Source: an uncultured Dehalococcoidia bacterium
GTDB taxonomy: Bacteria; Chloroflexota; Dehalococcoidia; Lucifugimonadales; UBA3495
DNA: 64,000 nucleotides
Assembly (NCBI GenBank): GCA_951812535.1
Contig: CATOSK010000010.1
Location: 1-64,000 of the forward strand
Direction of reading: 5' to 3'
In this document: in pieces, positions 51,467-60,192 of the stretch
How the letters are laid out: every line of letters begins with the position of its first letter
How positions within the stretch are numbered: the first letter of the stretch is position 1
The notes under the pieces: generated by a model
Seen by the model: only the letters and a program-made list of their open reading frames with translations
Databases searched by the model: none
What the model was told of the DNA's origin: nothing
Program-made: the position numbers and the translations under genes

Positions 51467-51982
51467 ATGCTCAACGACGAACCGCCAATTGGCCCCCGGT
51501 CCTTCTGGCGGGCCCTAAAGGCCAGGAAGCTGAACTTCTTTTCCGGGGTGCCCGACTCCACGTTCCAGGGCGCCTACAACGCCATGGTGGCCGACCCGGA
51601 CATCCTCTACATACCCGCCGTGCGGGAAGATGTTGCCCTCGGAGTGGCCAGCGCGGCCTACTTCCATGGTGGACTCGGCGGCGTAATGATGCAGAATTCG
51701 GGCATAGGAAACATAGTCAACCCACTCACCTCTTTCAACCTCCTGTACGAGGTTCCCGCGTTGCTGGTGGTGGGCTGGCGCGGATACGGTGGCCCTCCCA
51801 ATGACGCTCCCGAGCACTGGATCATGGGACAAAAGACCTCGGACATCTTCGACCTCCTCCAGGTGCCGTACGAGGTCCTGGAACCAGGGGAGTTGGAGTC
51901 CGCCCTCGACCGGCTGCTCGGCGCCATCGAGCAGCGATCGGTGCCCGGGGCTCTCCTGGTGCGGCCGGGAGTGCTTGAGTGA
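51467..51982 (+). CDS. Sulfopyruvate/phosphonopyruvate decarboxylase-like, alpha subunit
   Basis: 171 residues corresponding to the Pyr domain of a TPP enzyme: FFSGVPDSTFQGAYNAMV, ILYIPAVREDVALGVASAAYFHGG (the Glu/Asp activating TPP), MQNSGIGNIVNPLTSFNLLYEVPALLVVGWRG and the PNDAPEHWIMGQ segment. Separate alpha and beta chains of this size are typical of the ComD/ComE sulfopyruvate decarboxylase and of the related phosphonopyruvate decarboxylase. The GTGA overlap with the next gene shows coupled translation. No coenzyme M or phosphonate genes are nearby, so the 2-oxo acid substrate is uncertain. Confidence 0.85.
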   Translation: MLNDEPPIGPRSFWRALKARKLNFFSGVPDSTFQGAYNAMVADPDILYIPAVREDVALGVASAAYFHGGLGGVMMQNSGIGNIVNPLTSFNLLYEVPALLVVGWRGYGGPPNDAPEHWIMGQKTSDIFDLLQVPYEVLEPGELESALDRLLGAIEQRSVPGALLVRPGVLE

Positions 51983-52551
51983 TCGCCCGGTACCAGGCCA
52001 TCCAGACGATTCTGGAACATGTGGCGGATGAGGATATCGTCTTGAGCACGACGGGGATGATTTCCAGGGAGGCGTTTGCCACCCAGGACCGGCCCGGCAA
52101 TTTTTACATGCTCGGCTCCATGGGACTTCTGGCTTCCCTTGGACTGGGACTGGCTGTCCTCACCCCTCAGCGGCGCGTGTTCGTCCTGGAGGGTGACGGG
52201 AGCGTCTTGATGAGCCTCGGGGCATTGCCCCTGATAGCGGCAGAACGTCCCGGCAATCTGGTCCACATCGTTCTGGACAACGAAGCATACGAGTCTACAG
52301 GGGGCCAACCGTCCATCAGCTCGAGGGTGGATCTCGGAGAGGTGGCGAAGAGTGCTGGCTATGCCCGCGTGGCCCGAGTCGCCGAGGCCGAGGATCTGGA
52401 CCGAGCCCTATTGGGGTGTGCCCTGGGCGACGGGCCGTTCCTGATTCTGGTAAAGGTCGGGATCGACCCGGTCGAGGGGATCCCGAGGGTGTCCCATTCG
52501 CCTACAGATATCCGGGACCGGTTTATAAATTTCATCCAGCGAGGGGGCTAA
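51979..52551 (+). CDS. Sulfopyruvate/phosphonopyruvate decarboxylase-like, beta subunit
   Basis: 190 residues corresponding to the PP domain: LSTTGMISREAFATQDRPGNFYMLGSMGLLASLGLGLAVLTPQRRVFVLEGDGSVLMSLGAL contains the GDG of the TPP/Mg2+ motif, and HIVLDNEAYESTGGQPSIS contains its Asn end. It completes the active site together with the alpha chain in an alpha/beta heteromer. The start is a GTG that overlaps the alpha stop. The two genes form an intact island in a region of broken mobile elements. Confidence 0.87.
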   Translation: MIARYQAIQTILEHVADEDIVLSTTGMISREAFATQDRPGNFYMLGSMGLLASLGLGLAVLTPQRRVFVLEGDGSVLMSLGALPLIAAERPGNLVHIVLDNEAYESTGGQPSISSRVDLGEVAKSAGYARVARVAEAEDLDRALLGCALGDGPFLILVKVGIDPVEGIPRVSHSPTDIRDRFINFIQRGG

Positions 52552-52559
52552 CGCCACCA

Positions 52560-53161
52560 ATCCGGCCGGTGAACACCCGATTTTGCCGAGCATCCGTTCC
52601 GGTGTTCGCCCCCGTTGCCAGGTCGGCCAGGGCCGTAACCTTGTCGTCCTCTCACCCCAAGCGACCCAGCTCCTCAGGGACTCGTGTGTTATTGGGCGGG
52701 ACTTAAATGGTCAGGGAGGAGATCAGTATCAGGTGGCCTTCTTCGTCCCTCCGCGGGCCCCTGGTTGAACCGGATGTCCGCCGACCTCAGTAAGAGGCAT
52801 TCCCCGACCCGAAGCCCGGTTCGGAGCATGACCCTCATCATTCTTTCGGCCGTTTCGGGGGCCGACTCAGTTATGCGGTCCTAGACCTCCGAGTTTAGGG
52901 CGAAGTTCACGTCCGGGTTCTCCACCATCAGTTGCTGGATGTGCCCAGCCTGGTCTGCCCCGACGTTTTTGACCTGCCAGTACTCCGGGGTTCCCTCCGG
53001 AGAGATCCCCGTGGGTCCCACACAGCCTGGGTTGGGTCCTGCGCGATTTCCACGGCGGACCATCCTGCGTCCTCGAGTTGGTCCATGGTGGCGAACTCGG
53101 CGATCTTACCCTTGAGGCCATTCAGGAACCCGTCCATGGACTCGGGTCCCCGGTCGATCAT
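52560..53161 (-). pseudogene. Tyrosine recombinase relic with unknown upstream part
   Basis: On the minus strand 52740-52870 reads ETAERMMRVMLRTGLRVGE then CLLLRSADIRF, the box I region of phage-type integrases (L-x-x-TGLR-x-x-E-x-x-x-L-x-x-x-D). A later frame continues VTALADLATGANTGTDARQN. Immediately before it in the same frame, across one TAG, is QLMVENPDVNFALNSEV, and further upstream MDGFLNGLKGKIAEFATMD; these I do not recognise. Multiple stops and shifts show that it is dead. Confidence 0.5.
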
Positions 53162-53395
53162 CTCCTGACACCGCTCATGGAGGGAATACTCCCCTGCCAG
53201 TCCCGGATACTGGGCCTGTTAGGCTTCCCGAGGTTCTCCCGCAGGGCGTCGTCCACCTTCACGTTGTCGACAGGGCCCACATGTCGGCCGATGCGGCGGC
53301 GCTGTATTCTGCTGCCCGGATGCTCCGGTCAGATTCCAGCCGGGTGATGAGTCGGTGCCGGTGTAGGCCAATCTGAAGAGGGCGAGGTGAGTGAT

Positions 53396-54275
53396 GAAGA
53401 ACGGAGTCACGGAGCTCCACGCCACCTGGAGGACTGGCGGGCCAGAGTTGACGGATCGAGGCGCCGGTACTGGGACCACTGAGCCGACGGAGTCTACCCG
53501 GAATACCGGGGACTGGCCCTGGCGGCCGTGAGTAACGATAAGTTGAGGCTCCGCCACTGCGCCGCCCATCTCCGGAGCTCTCAGGTCTTTGCCTTCAACC
53601 TGTTTCTCCCCTTCCGGGAAGGGAACCGGGAACACCTGTCGCGCCGGGTGAGCGAGGTCATCGGCGCCAGCCTGGCCATTCAGGACGTCCGGTTCGAGTG
53701 GGTGCCCCCAGGCCAGATCCTGGGCGAACTGAACGGGGACCGGCCCGTTGGCAACGAGGCCGCCACGGGGGTGGACGTCGTCCTCTGGGGAGGACTGCTG
53801 GACGGTGCCAGGTGTGCGGTCCTCGTCGAGCTCAAGCTGAGCGAAACGGATTTCACCCCCTGCAACGGTCACACCAGCAGGGGAAACCGCCGGAGGGAAG
53901 TTTGCGATTCCGCCGCTCTTGTTCTCGGATCCGCCGGCGTGTTACCTCATGAGACCGCTTCACCAGCGGTGGGATCGGCGTTACTGGAAGATCTTCAACG
54001 ACGCCCATGGCGCCGTTGCGGAAGCTTTTCCCGGGGTGGACGGGACCGGGGCTTGTCCCTTTGCCTTCAGCATGCAGCTGCCGATCCGCAATCTGGAGGT
54101 GGCCCGGAGCCTCGAGCAGGACGGGGGATCAGGCATCGCCGCGGCGTGGTTCGTGCTGTGTGTTCATGACGCCAACCCGGACATTGCTGGGCAGTGGAGG
54201 AAATGGCAGCGCATCCTTACGGACAGCTCCATGGCCCGGTCGCTGCCCGCGTCCGATGTCATATCTGCCGGGTAG
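53396..54275 (+). pseudogene. PD-(D/E)XK nuclease-like gene (PGN_0703 type), broken
   Basis: From 53528 the frame reads LRHCAAHLRSSQVFAFNLFL then GVDVVLWGGLLDGARCAVLVELKLSE, which has the D...E-x-K core of PD-(D/E)XK nucleases and resembles the PGN_0703 family of putative restriction endonucleases. A one-base shift near 53915 leads to the C-terminal half (YLMRPLHQRWDRRYWKIFN, PFAFSMQLPIRNLEVARSLE). Upstream, HLEDWRARVDGSRRRYWDH ends in a TGA at 53478 before continuing in frame. One nonsense codon and one frameshift make it a recent pseudogene. Confidence 0.6.
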
Positions 54276-54536
54276 GACGAGGGGTTCGCCGGATGGGCAA
54301 AGTGGATGCGCGACAGGTATCTGCTTTGATCAACTGCCTGCGCGGACCCTGGCTGAGCGGGGTTTCGACCGAAAAACTTGGAGATGACGGTTCTCACGGA
54401 GGGAACAACCCGGGGGTCTCCGCGCGGCCGCTCCAGCACGCCTGTTTCGCCGTTTCACCCGGCGAGCTCCCTGGCACAGTGTCCAACCTCGGAATGGGCC
54501 GTTCGAAGTGCAGTCCCTTGACCGGCAAGCGGTCGG

Positions 54537-56390
54537 CTAAGGGCTAAACCACATGGTGCTGATTCTGATCCGCCGATCAAAACGCGGTTCCCATTGCAGG
54601 TTCGGGTCTACCGCGTAAAACACGGGCAAGTCGAACATTGGGAGCAGCAGGACGTCGTCATGCACCCGGTCCGCCAGTTCTTCGAGGAGTCGTTGCCGTT
54701 CGTCGCCGGAAGCTGACAGTGCCGGCAGAAGTTTCCCCTGCAACCCGCCGGGGCTGGGGTCACAGACGAAGGAACGGGCCGCGCAGTTCAGGTATCGGGT
54801 AGCCTGCCGGCCAAAATCCAGTGTCTCGTTGGAGAACCCGCCGGCGGACAGAACGTGACCGGTGGGACAGTTGGCTCCGCCTTTGTCCAATGCTGCCTGC
54901 ATATGGGCCAGGGTGGGTTTGCTGGTGTCGGGGTCCAACCCTTGGGCCACCAGCACTTCACTGATGGCCTTGCCGATGGCGCAGTTCCGCAGTTCGTTTC
55001 TGACCGAGGGTTCCAGCACGGTGATTTCGGCGTTTATCCCGACCTCTGTCAGAAACCCATGGATCGACTCGTACAATTCAACCTGCTTCGGAATGCGGGC
55101 GGACCGTCCGCCTACCCTTATGACGTTGTTGGGATCATAGTTGGCTTCCGCCAACAGTTGCTTCGCTTTCTCCGGATCGTATCCGTAGGGGGCGGTGTTG
55201 CGCTCGGTTGCTCCGATGACACCCGGCCACATAATGTTCCCGCGGCACGGTGGAAGCCCACCAAACAGCGTGTCCACTATTTGCTGGCAGTCGATGGCGT
55301 GGACCATCGCCTGACGCACTTCCTTCTTCCTGAGTTCCGGATGCCACAGTGTGTTAATCCAGAACCCGTAGACTTCAGCGGACCCCCCGGACTTCAGTTG
55401 TTCTTCGTCCAGGATGCCGATGGCATCAACCCCCGCATCCCAAGCTATGTCGGCTTCCCCTGCTTGGACCATCGCCGCCATAACGGTGGTCTCGGCTCTC
55501 CATAACCACTCGGCTTCGCGGATGAAGGGGTGCTGAAACTCGAAGTGGTCGTCGACGGTGACGTAATCGTCGAAGGCTTCCATGGTTATCGAAACGCCGT
55601 GGGACCACTCGGTCTGTCGGTAAGGACCGAAACCAACCGTCTGCAGGGCGCGTTCGTCCTCTGTCGAGTTCGCGAAGAAGCCGGGGGCGGTGAAGCTGAG
55701 GAAGAAAGCAGTGTTGGGGAAGATGGGACAGGGTTGTTCGCAGGTAATGTCTATGGTGTAATCGTCCACCGCCTCCGAGGTGTGCCCGCCGGTGTACCCG
55801 TAGCTGGAGTTTTCGTTGGTTGACACTCCCTGGTAGGCCAGGGAAGGCAAGGCTGCCCGGGCATTCCATTCCTCCCCGTTGTGGAAGGTGACCCCCTCGC
55901 GCAGGGTGAACCGCCACCGGTCGGGAGCCAGTTGCTCCCAGCCAGTGCTGGCGGGGGTGGGGACGATTCGCAGGTCATCCCCCGACTGCCACGTCAGCGA
56001 GTCCACCATGTTGTCTTTGACGACGGAAGAACTGGTCCCTCCCACGTAACCGAAAGGGTCGACCGTCACTGGTTCAGCGGCTATCACCAGTCTGATGCTG
56101 TCCCGGGCGGAAACAGTGCCCATGGGAACCGGGGTTGACGTCGGGGCCGGGGTTGGCCGCATAGCCGGTGGAGGAGTCGGAGCGATCGCCGTCGGATCCG
56201 GCGCCATGGCGGTGGGCGACTCAGGCTGGGCGGAGGACGCCGACGGGGCAGAATTCTGGGCCGGAGCTTGGACCGGCGCTGGTGCGGGAGTCGGGGAGGA
56301 CGCCTGTCCGCAGGCCACCACCGCAACAACCGTAACGGCGATTAGAGTAAGGCAACCGTGTTTGAAGCTTCTTTTCAGATCCTTAATCAC
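54537..56390 (-). CDS. Family 5 ABC transporter solute-binding lipoprotein
   Basis: 617 residues from a GTG at 56390 (start uncertain). Signal: KRSFKHGCLTLIAVTVVAVVACG with lipid-attachment Cys, then a Pro/Ala/Ser-rich linker of about 70 residues and the SBP_bac_5 body: EPVTVDPFGYVGGTSS, RWRFTLREGVTFHNGEEW, VGFGPYRQTEW, FWINTLWHPELRKKEVRQAMVHAID, YGYDPEKAKQLLAEANYDPN. Family members capture peptides, nickel or other solutes for an ABC importer; no permease or ATPase genes are adjacent. The long low-complexity linker after the lipobox is typical of large Chloroflexota-type binding proteins. Confidence 0.92.
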   Translation of the reverse strand: MIKDLKRSFKHGCLTLIAVTVVAVVACGQASSPTPAPAPVQAPAQNSAPSASSAQPESPTAMAPDPTAIAPTPPPAMRPTPAPTSTPVPMGTVSARDSIRLVIAAEPVTVDPFGYVGGTSSSVVKDNMVDSLTWQSGDDLRIVPTPASTGWEQLAPDRWRFTLREGVTFHNGEEWNARAALPSLAYQGVSTNENSSYGYTGGHTSEAVDDYTIDITCEQPCPIFPNTAFFLSFTAPGFFANSTEDERALQTVGFGPYRQTEWSHGVSITMEAFDDYVTVDDHFEFQHPFIREAEWLWRAETTVMAAMVQAGEADIAWDAGVDAIGILDEEQLKSGGSAEVYGFWINTLWHPELRKKEVRQAMVHAIDCQQIVDTLFGGLPPCRGNIMWPGVIGATERNTAPYGYDPEKAKQLLAEANYDPNNVIRVGGRSARIPKQVELYESIHGFLTEVGINAEITVLEPSVRNELRNCAIGKAISEVLVAQGLDPDTSKPTLAHMQAALDKGGANCPTGHVLSAGGFSNETLDFGRQATRYLNCAARSFVCDPSPGGLQGKLLPALSASGDERQRLLEELADRVHDDVLLLPMFDLPVFYAVDPNLQWEPRFDRRIRISTMWFSP

Positions 56391-56656
56391 CTCATGGATG
56401 ACGGAATACCTTCTCCAAAAAGGCTTGCGGATGGTGGTTAGGAGTTGCAGTATATAGGGGGCGGTCTTTACGGTCAATAAAGGTATTTGAGGATGCATTA
56501 CGACGGAAATCGTGGAAATGTACCGGGTGAGAGCCGAAGGATGATGAACATTTGTTGGAAGCTGGGAATGGCTGGGATTCTTCTCCAACTCTTCCAGCCC
56601 TTGATCGCAGGAAGGTCTGGCGGAACCGTCGTGTCCCGCCTTTCCGGCCAGGCAGG
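56391..56656. other. Intergenic, no gene recognised
   Basis: Upstream of the solute-binding protein gene; expected to contain its promoter. No motif stands out. Confidence 0.4.
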
Positions 56657-56785
56657 CCGGTCACGAAGTTGGTGAGGGTCCATATCAAGAACCTGTGGCT
56701 CCGACTGGGCGACGACGCCAGGTGCCCCAGGTATATCGTCACCGTGAAGAAGCCCGGCTACCTGTTGAGACTGCGCCGGGGATGA
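56657..56785 (+). pseudogene. OmpR-type response regulator C-terminal relic
   Basis: A frame reads TKLVRVHIKNLWLRLGDDAR then CPRYIVTVKKPGYLLRL, which matches the winged-helix end of OmpR/PhoB regulators (VDVHI-x-x-LR-x-KLGDDP-x-x-PRYI-x-TV-x-G-x-GY). The receiver domain and the first half of the DNA-binding domain are missing. Confidence 0.6.
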
Positions 56786-56998
56786 GCGGATTGCCTGGCC
56801 CCACCCCCGAACTCTACGCGGTGGAAACCGGATCCCGCTGCTGGCAAGGGAAGGCCCCCGGTGGGGACGTCATTGTTGAACAATATCGATTGTTGGACGC
56901 AGTTCCTGAACACATGCCCGTGCTCGGAGCTAACGGTCAATGGGGGTGTTCAAAACGCCCGTTTTCTGAACGTCTCAATTCCCAGCCCTGAGCCCGTC

Positions 56999-57472
56999 AT
57001 GCCCAACCACTCCGTCACCTGCGGCTATGCCCGGGTCAGCAAGGCCGACGACGAAGCCAGGAACCTAGTGACAAAGCTCCAGCTCCTGCAAACCCACGGC
57101 GTCCCCCCCAACCTAGTCTACCGTGGCGTCGCCACTGGCCGCTCTCACGAACGCTCCGGCTGGCAGGAACTGGTGGAAGTGATCCGGCCCGGGGACACCA
57201 TCGTGGTGGCCTTCCTGGACCGGTTCAGCCGCAACTTCGAGGAAGGGGTCCGCATCCAGGCCGGCCTGGTGGATGCCACGAGTGAACGGGTAGGGGACGG
57301 TCGGGCCTGGGCCCGGGGCGAGGGACGTCGCATCGGCCGGCCTCCCGCACTGAGTCCGGAACAGGTGGACCAGTGCCTCCGCATGGCCCAGGAGGGAGCG
57401 GGGCACCGGCGCATCGCCCGGGTGATGAAGTGCTCTCCTGCCACAGTCAAGAAAGCTCTGGTCCCGGAGTAG
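56999..57472 (+). pseudogene. Serine resolvase with internal deletion
   Basis: 157 residues, an open frame. The N-terminus is a resolvase: VTCGYARVSKADDEARNLVTK with the catalytic Ser, LVYRGVATGRSHERSGWQEL, GDTIVVAFLDRFSRNFEEG. At VRIQAGLVDATSERVGDGRA about 60 residues of the catalytic domain's end are missing, and the sequence resumes with the C-terminal HTH (RRIGRPPALSPEQVDQCLRM, GHRRIARVMKCSPATVKKAL). The deletion is in frame but removes the end of the catalytic core and most of helix E, so activity is unlikely. Confidence 0.7.
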
Positions 57473-57537
57473 AAACAATGCCTCCGACTATGCCCTCGTC
57501 GGTCAAGGCGGGTAAATCGTTCGGTCCTGAGGTCGCC

Positions 57538-58149
57538 ATGCCAATCATCACCGCAACAACTGAACTGGTCAGGGCCATCGAAAGGGTGCTTCACCAAGCC
57601 TGCACCAGGATCACCACCGGCGTGACCGTCGACAGGGCCATCGAGAGGCTAACCCCGGGGGTCCCGCCGGTCAAGAGAAGGGAGGACAACCCGGACGCCC
57701 TGATCTACGACACCGTCACCAAGGAACTGGCCTACACGACCGGCCAGGACAGGCGCAGCGGCGGAGAGAACCATCCCCACTTCCGTAGGTGGATCGTCCG
57801 GGACTACAACGGGGGCTACTGGGTCAACCTGGAGGTCCCGGAGCTGGACTTGATGTTCATGCATTTCCACTCCGTGGAGGTCTGCAGGCCGAAGTCCGGC
57901 GACGGGAACCGGAGCAAGGGCAGCAGGCGGCCGCCGGAAGCAGCAGCCCGACAGTTCCTGGCTCAGCTCATCGGGGCGCAGCTCGCGAAGTGCGCCGGGT
58001 GGGGAGCCGACGAACGCCGGCCCACCCACCTGGAAGTCGACCACATCATCCCCTAGCTGGAAAACGGACCGGCGGAGCTGGGCAACCTCCAAGCCCTGTG
58101 CTCGGCCTGTCACCAGCAGAAGTGCACGCGGTCCCAATCCGAGTTATGA
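57538..58149 (+). pseudogene. HNH endonuclease-like gene with amber stop
   Basis: From the ATG at 57538 the frame runs through a novel N-terminal part and a central region (ALIYDTVTKELAYTTGQDRR, FRRWIVRDYNGGYWVNLEVP) to the HNH motif THLEVDHIIP. A TAG at 58054-58056 interrupts it, after which the same frame continues LENGPAELGNLQALCSACHQ and QKCTRSQSEL to a TGA. The HNH zinc/metal motif (DH...N...C-x-x-C-H) is thus complete in sequence but split by one nonsense codon, a recent single change. Confidence 0.65.
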
Positions 58150-58604
58150 CAGTGGATGATCGACCACTAGGGAATGTGGGACGAGGAAGCCGCCCGGTTC
58201 GCCCACCACGCAGCCATCAACCTCAGGCCCTGACGGGACATCGGTGAGGGACCCATTCATCCGCGCCCCCATACGGGGGTGTTCCTGTGCGGCGTGCGGG
58301 TGCGGATAAACCGGCGTTTTTGAACACCTCCCCATCGCCGCCAGCTTCAAGCACGGGCTGGTGTTCGATAACTACGTTCAACTGTGACTTTTGTCCAACA
58401 ACGACTTCAAGGGGTTGTTGGACAGTAGCAGCCGACTCAGGCGAGTTGGAGTGCAGGACGCGGAGCTTGACGGCTTCCCCTGCGCTCCTTCAGACACATC
58501 CCAGTTCCACAGAACCAAGACACATCAACGTTGAAGCGCCTCGAACACCGGAGTAGACTGGGGCCCACAATACCGCAGAGCAGTAAATAGGTGAAAGGGA
58601 CGCG
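58150..58604. other. Intergenic, no gene recognised
   Basis: About 450 bp between the HNH remnant and the PIN fragment. It contains the right candidate inverted end (58313-58333). Short coding-like pieces (WDEEAARFAHHAAINLRP) occur, but no family is recognised. Confidence 0.4.
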
Positions 58605-58784
58605 GTGGAACTGTTCAACAGGGCAACCGGAATCAAGGAGAGATTCGGGCTGTCCTGCTGGGATGCTGCCATACTGACGGCGGCGCAGATGCTGGGATGC
58701 GAAGCGGTGTACTCGGAAGACATGAGCCACCAGGAAGACTACGATGGAATCCAGGTGATAAACCCGTTCTACAACGAGAAATGA
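58605..58784 (+). pseudogene. VapC-type PIN domain, C-terminal fragment
   Basis: 59 residues from a GTG: KERFGLSCWDAAILTAAQML, GCEAVYSEDMSHQEDYDGIQ, VINPFYNEK. This is the C-terminal third of a PIN RNase: the WDA and SED blocks carry the acidic residues of the active site, and YDGI-x-V-x-NPF is the usual last strand. The N-terminal D-x-N and central E are absent and no VapB antitoxin is next to it, so it is a fragment of a toxin-antitoxin locus. Confidence 0.65.
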
Positions 58785-58836
58785 GGGAAGCGGAAAAACC
58801 CCTGGGTCCAAACTTCAAAGGGGGGAATCATCCGCC

Positions 58837-59766
58837 ATGAGAATCGGACTGTTCGTGGGAGCCCTGGCGTTGATGCGGGACGTGGCCGAACGGCTGCAAC
58901 GCATCTCCGATGCCGAGCGGGACGGCTTCGACAGCTACTGGCTGCCCCAGCACTTCGGGGCCGATATGCTCACCGTCATCGCCATGGCGGGAATGCAGAC
59001 CCAGCGCATTGAGCTGGGCACCGCCGTAGTCCCCACCTACCCGCGCCACCCGGTGGCGCTGGCGCAGCAGGCCCTGACCGCCCAGGTGGCCGTCGGCGGG
59101 CGACTCACCCTGGGCATCGGCGTTTCCCACCGCTCCACCGTCGAGGACTGGCTGGGTCTTCCCTACGCCCATCCGGCACGGCACATGGAGGAGTATCTCT
59201 CCGTCCTGCGTCCCCTGCTGCAGGAGAGCGGGGTGGACTTCCAGGGGCGGGAGTTCCGGGTCACGGCCGAGCTGCAGATACCGGATGCGGACATGGTGAG
59301 CTGCCCGGTGGTGATGGCGGCGCTGGGTCCCCGGATGCTGGAGATCGCAGGCCGTCTGGCCGACGGCACCGTCACCTGGATGACCGGGCCCAACACTCTC
59401 GGGGACCATGTGGTCCCCCGCCTGCAGGAGTCAGCTGAGGCGGCGGGCAACCCCCCGCCGCGGGTCTGCGTCGGGCTTCCGGTGGCGGTGACCGACCGTC
59501 CCGACCGCGCCCGGGACCGGGCCAACCGCCTCTTCCAGCACTACGCCGTCCTGCCCAGCTACCGCGCCATGCTGGAACGGGAGGGCGTTGAGGGCCCGGG
59601 TGGTGTCGCCATCGTGGGCAGCGAAGCGGCGGTGGAGGAACAGCTGAGGCACCTGGCCGAACTGGGCGCCACGGACTTCCTGGCGACGATCTTCCCAGTG
59701 GACGGTTCCCAGACATCGGTGACCCGGACCCGGGCCCTCCTGCAGGGGCTGGTCGGCAGGGTTTGA
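58837..59766 (+). CDS. LLM-class F420-dependent oxidoreductase
   Basis: 309 residues of the luciferase-like monooxygenase superfamily, F420-type: MRIGLFVGALALMRDVAERLQRISDAERDGFDSYWLPQHFGADMLTVIAMAGMQTQRIELGTAVVPTYPRHP carries the usual N-terminal barrel pattern, followed by RLTLGIGVSHRSTVEDWLGL, PVVMAALGPRMLEIAGRLADGTVTWMTGP and a C-terminal FLATIFPVDGS. These enzymes transfer hydride using reduced F420 or FMN; the substrate is unknown. The gene is intact and stands alone between mobile-element remnants. AAGGGGGGAAT upstream is a fair ribosome-binding site. Confidence 0.92.
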   Translation: MRIGLFVGALALMRDVAERLQRISDAERDGFDSYWLPQHFGADMLTVIAMAGMQTQRIELGTAVVPTYPRHPVALAQQALTAQVAVGGRLTLGIGVSHRSTVEDWLGLPYAHPARHMEEYLSVLRPLLQESGVDFQGREFRVTAELQIPDADMVSCPVVMAALGPRMLEIAGRLADGTVTWMTGPNTLGDHVVPRLQESAEAAGNPPPRVCVGLPVAVTDRPDRARDRANRLFQHYAVLPSYRAMLEREGVEGPGGVAIVGSEAAVEEQLRHLAELGATDFLATIFPVDGSQTSVTRTRALLQGLVGRV

Positions 59767-59866
59767 GTCCGCCCTGCTCCGAGGATCCCGGCTGAGTTCG
59801 AGAACCACGTGTCCCGCGTCAAACATTCTTGCCGGTTGGCGTGGGAATCTCAGGGGTGGAGGGTGT

Positions 59867-60076
59867 TTATCTCGATCGCTGTTCGTAGTCCCTGCTCCGA
59901 GGTTCACGATGTTGATTCATATGTCCCATCGTGCCTGCCGCTTGTTCATCGGCACCTCGCTCAATTAGTCGCTGTGCCTGTTCCTCATTGACCGCAAGTG
60001 CGGCGGCGATCTGTCCCGCTGAGTACCCATCAGCGAACAGCGCAATGGCGCATACAGTTAGTTGCCGTTCATCCAT
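59867..60076 (-). CDS. Small HTH-like hypothetical protein
   Basis: 69 residues. The N-terminal half, ERQLTVCAIALFADGYSAGQIAAALAVNEEQAQRLIERG, has the pattern of a helix-turn-helix (helix, G-Y-S turn, QIAAALAVN recognition helix) like those at the start of transposases or sigma region 4. The tail is rich in Arg, Glu and Gln. No convincing ribosome-binding site is present. It may be a fragment of a lost element rather than a gene. Confidence 0.3.
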   Translation of the reverse strand: MDERQLTVCAIALFADGYSAGQIAAALAVNEEQAQRLIERGADEQAAGTMGHMNQHREPRSRDYEQRSR

Positions 60077-60093
60077 AATCCAGAAGCCTTGCC

Positions 60094-60135
60094 GATGTGA
60101 AGAGCCCGGCCCAGATCAGCCGGGCTCTTCACATC
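60094..60135. terminator. 17-bp perfect hairpin
   Basis: GATGTGAAGAGCCCGGC (60094-60110) and GCCGGGCTCTTCACATC (60119-60135) with an eight-base loop. There is no T-run on the plus strand. It could be a terminator for the LLM gene or a leader structure of the minus-strand frame at 60076. Confidence 0.5.
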
Positions 60136-60192
60136 AGGATAACCGCATGTCCGATGTCTACTCAGACTGCAGTTCCCTGGCCAGTATACTAG

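Larger units (their letters stand above)
56942..58336. mobile_element. Candidate element with resolvase and HNH gene
   Basis: GGGGGTGTTCAAAACGCCCG near 56943-56962 is mirrored by GGCGTTTTTGAACACCTCCCC at 58313-58333, giving about 20-bp imperfect inverted ends around the resolvase and HNH genes. Target duplications were not found. The proposal that these are the ends of one element is inferred. Confidence 0.4.

Noticed and set aside
58054..58056. TAG in the HNH gene as a pyrrolysine codon
   Set aside because: No pyl genes or downstream structure; the neighbouring resolvase is also damaged, so a nonsense mutation is simpler.
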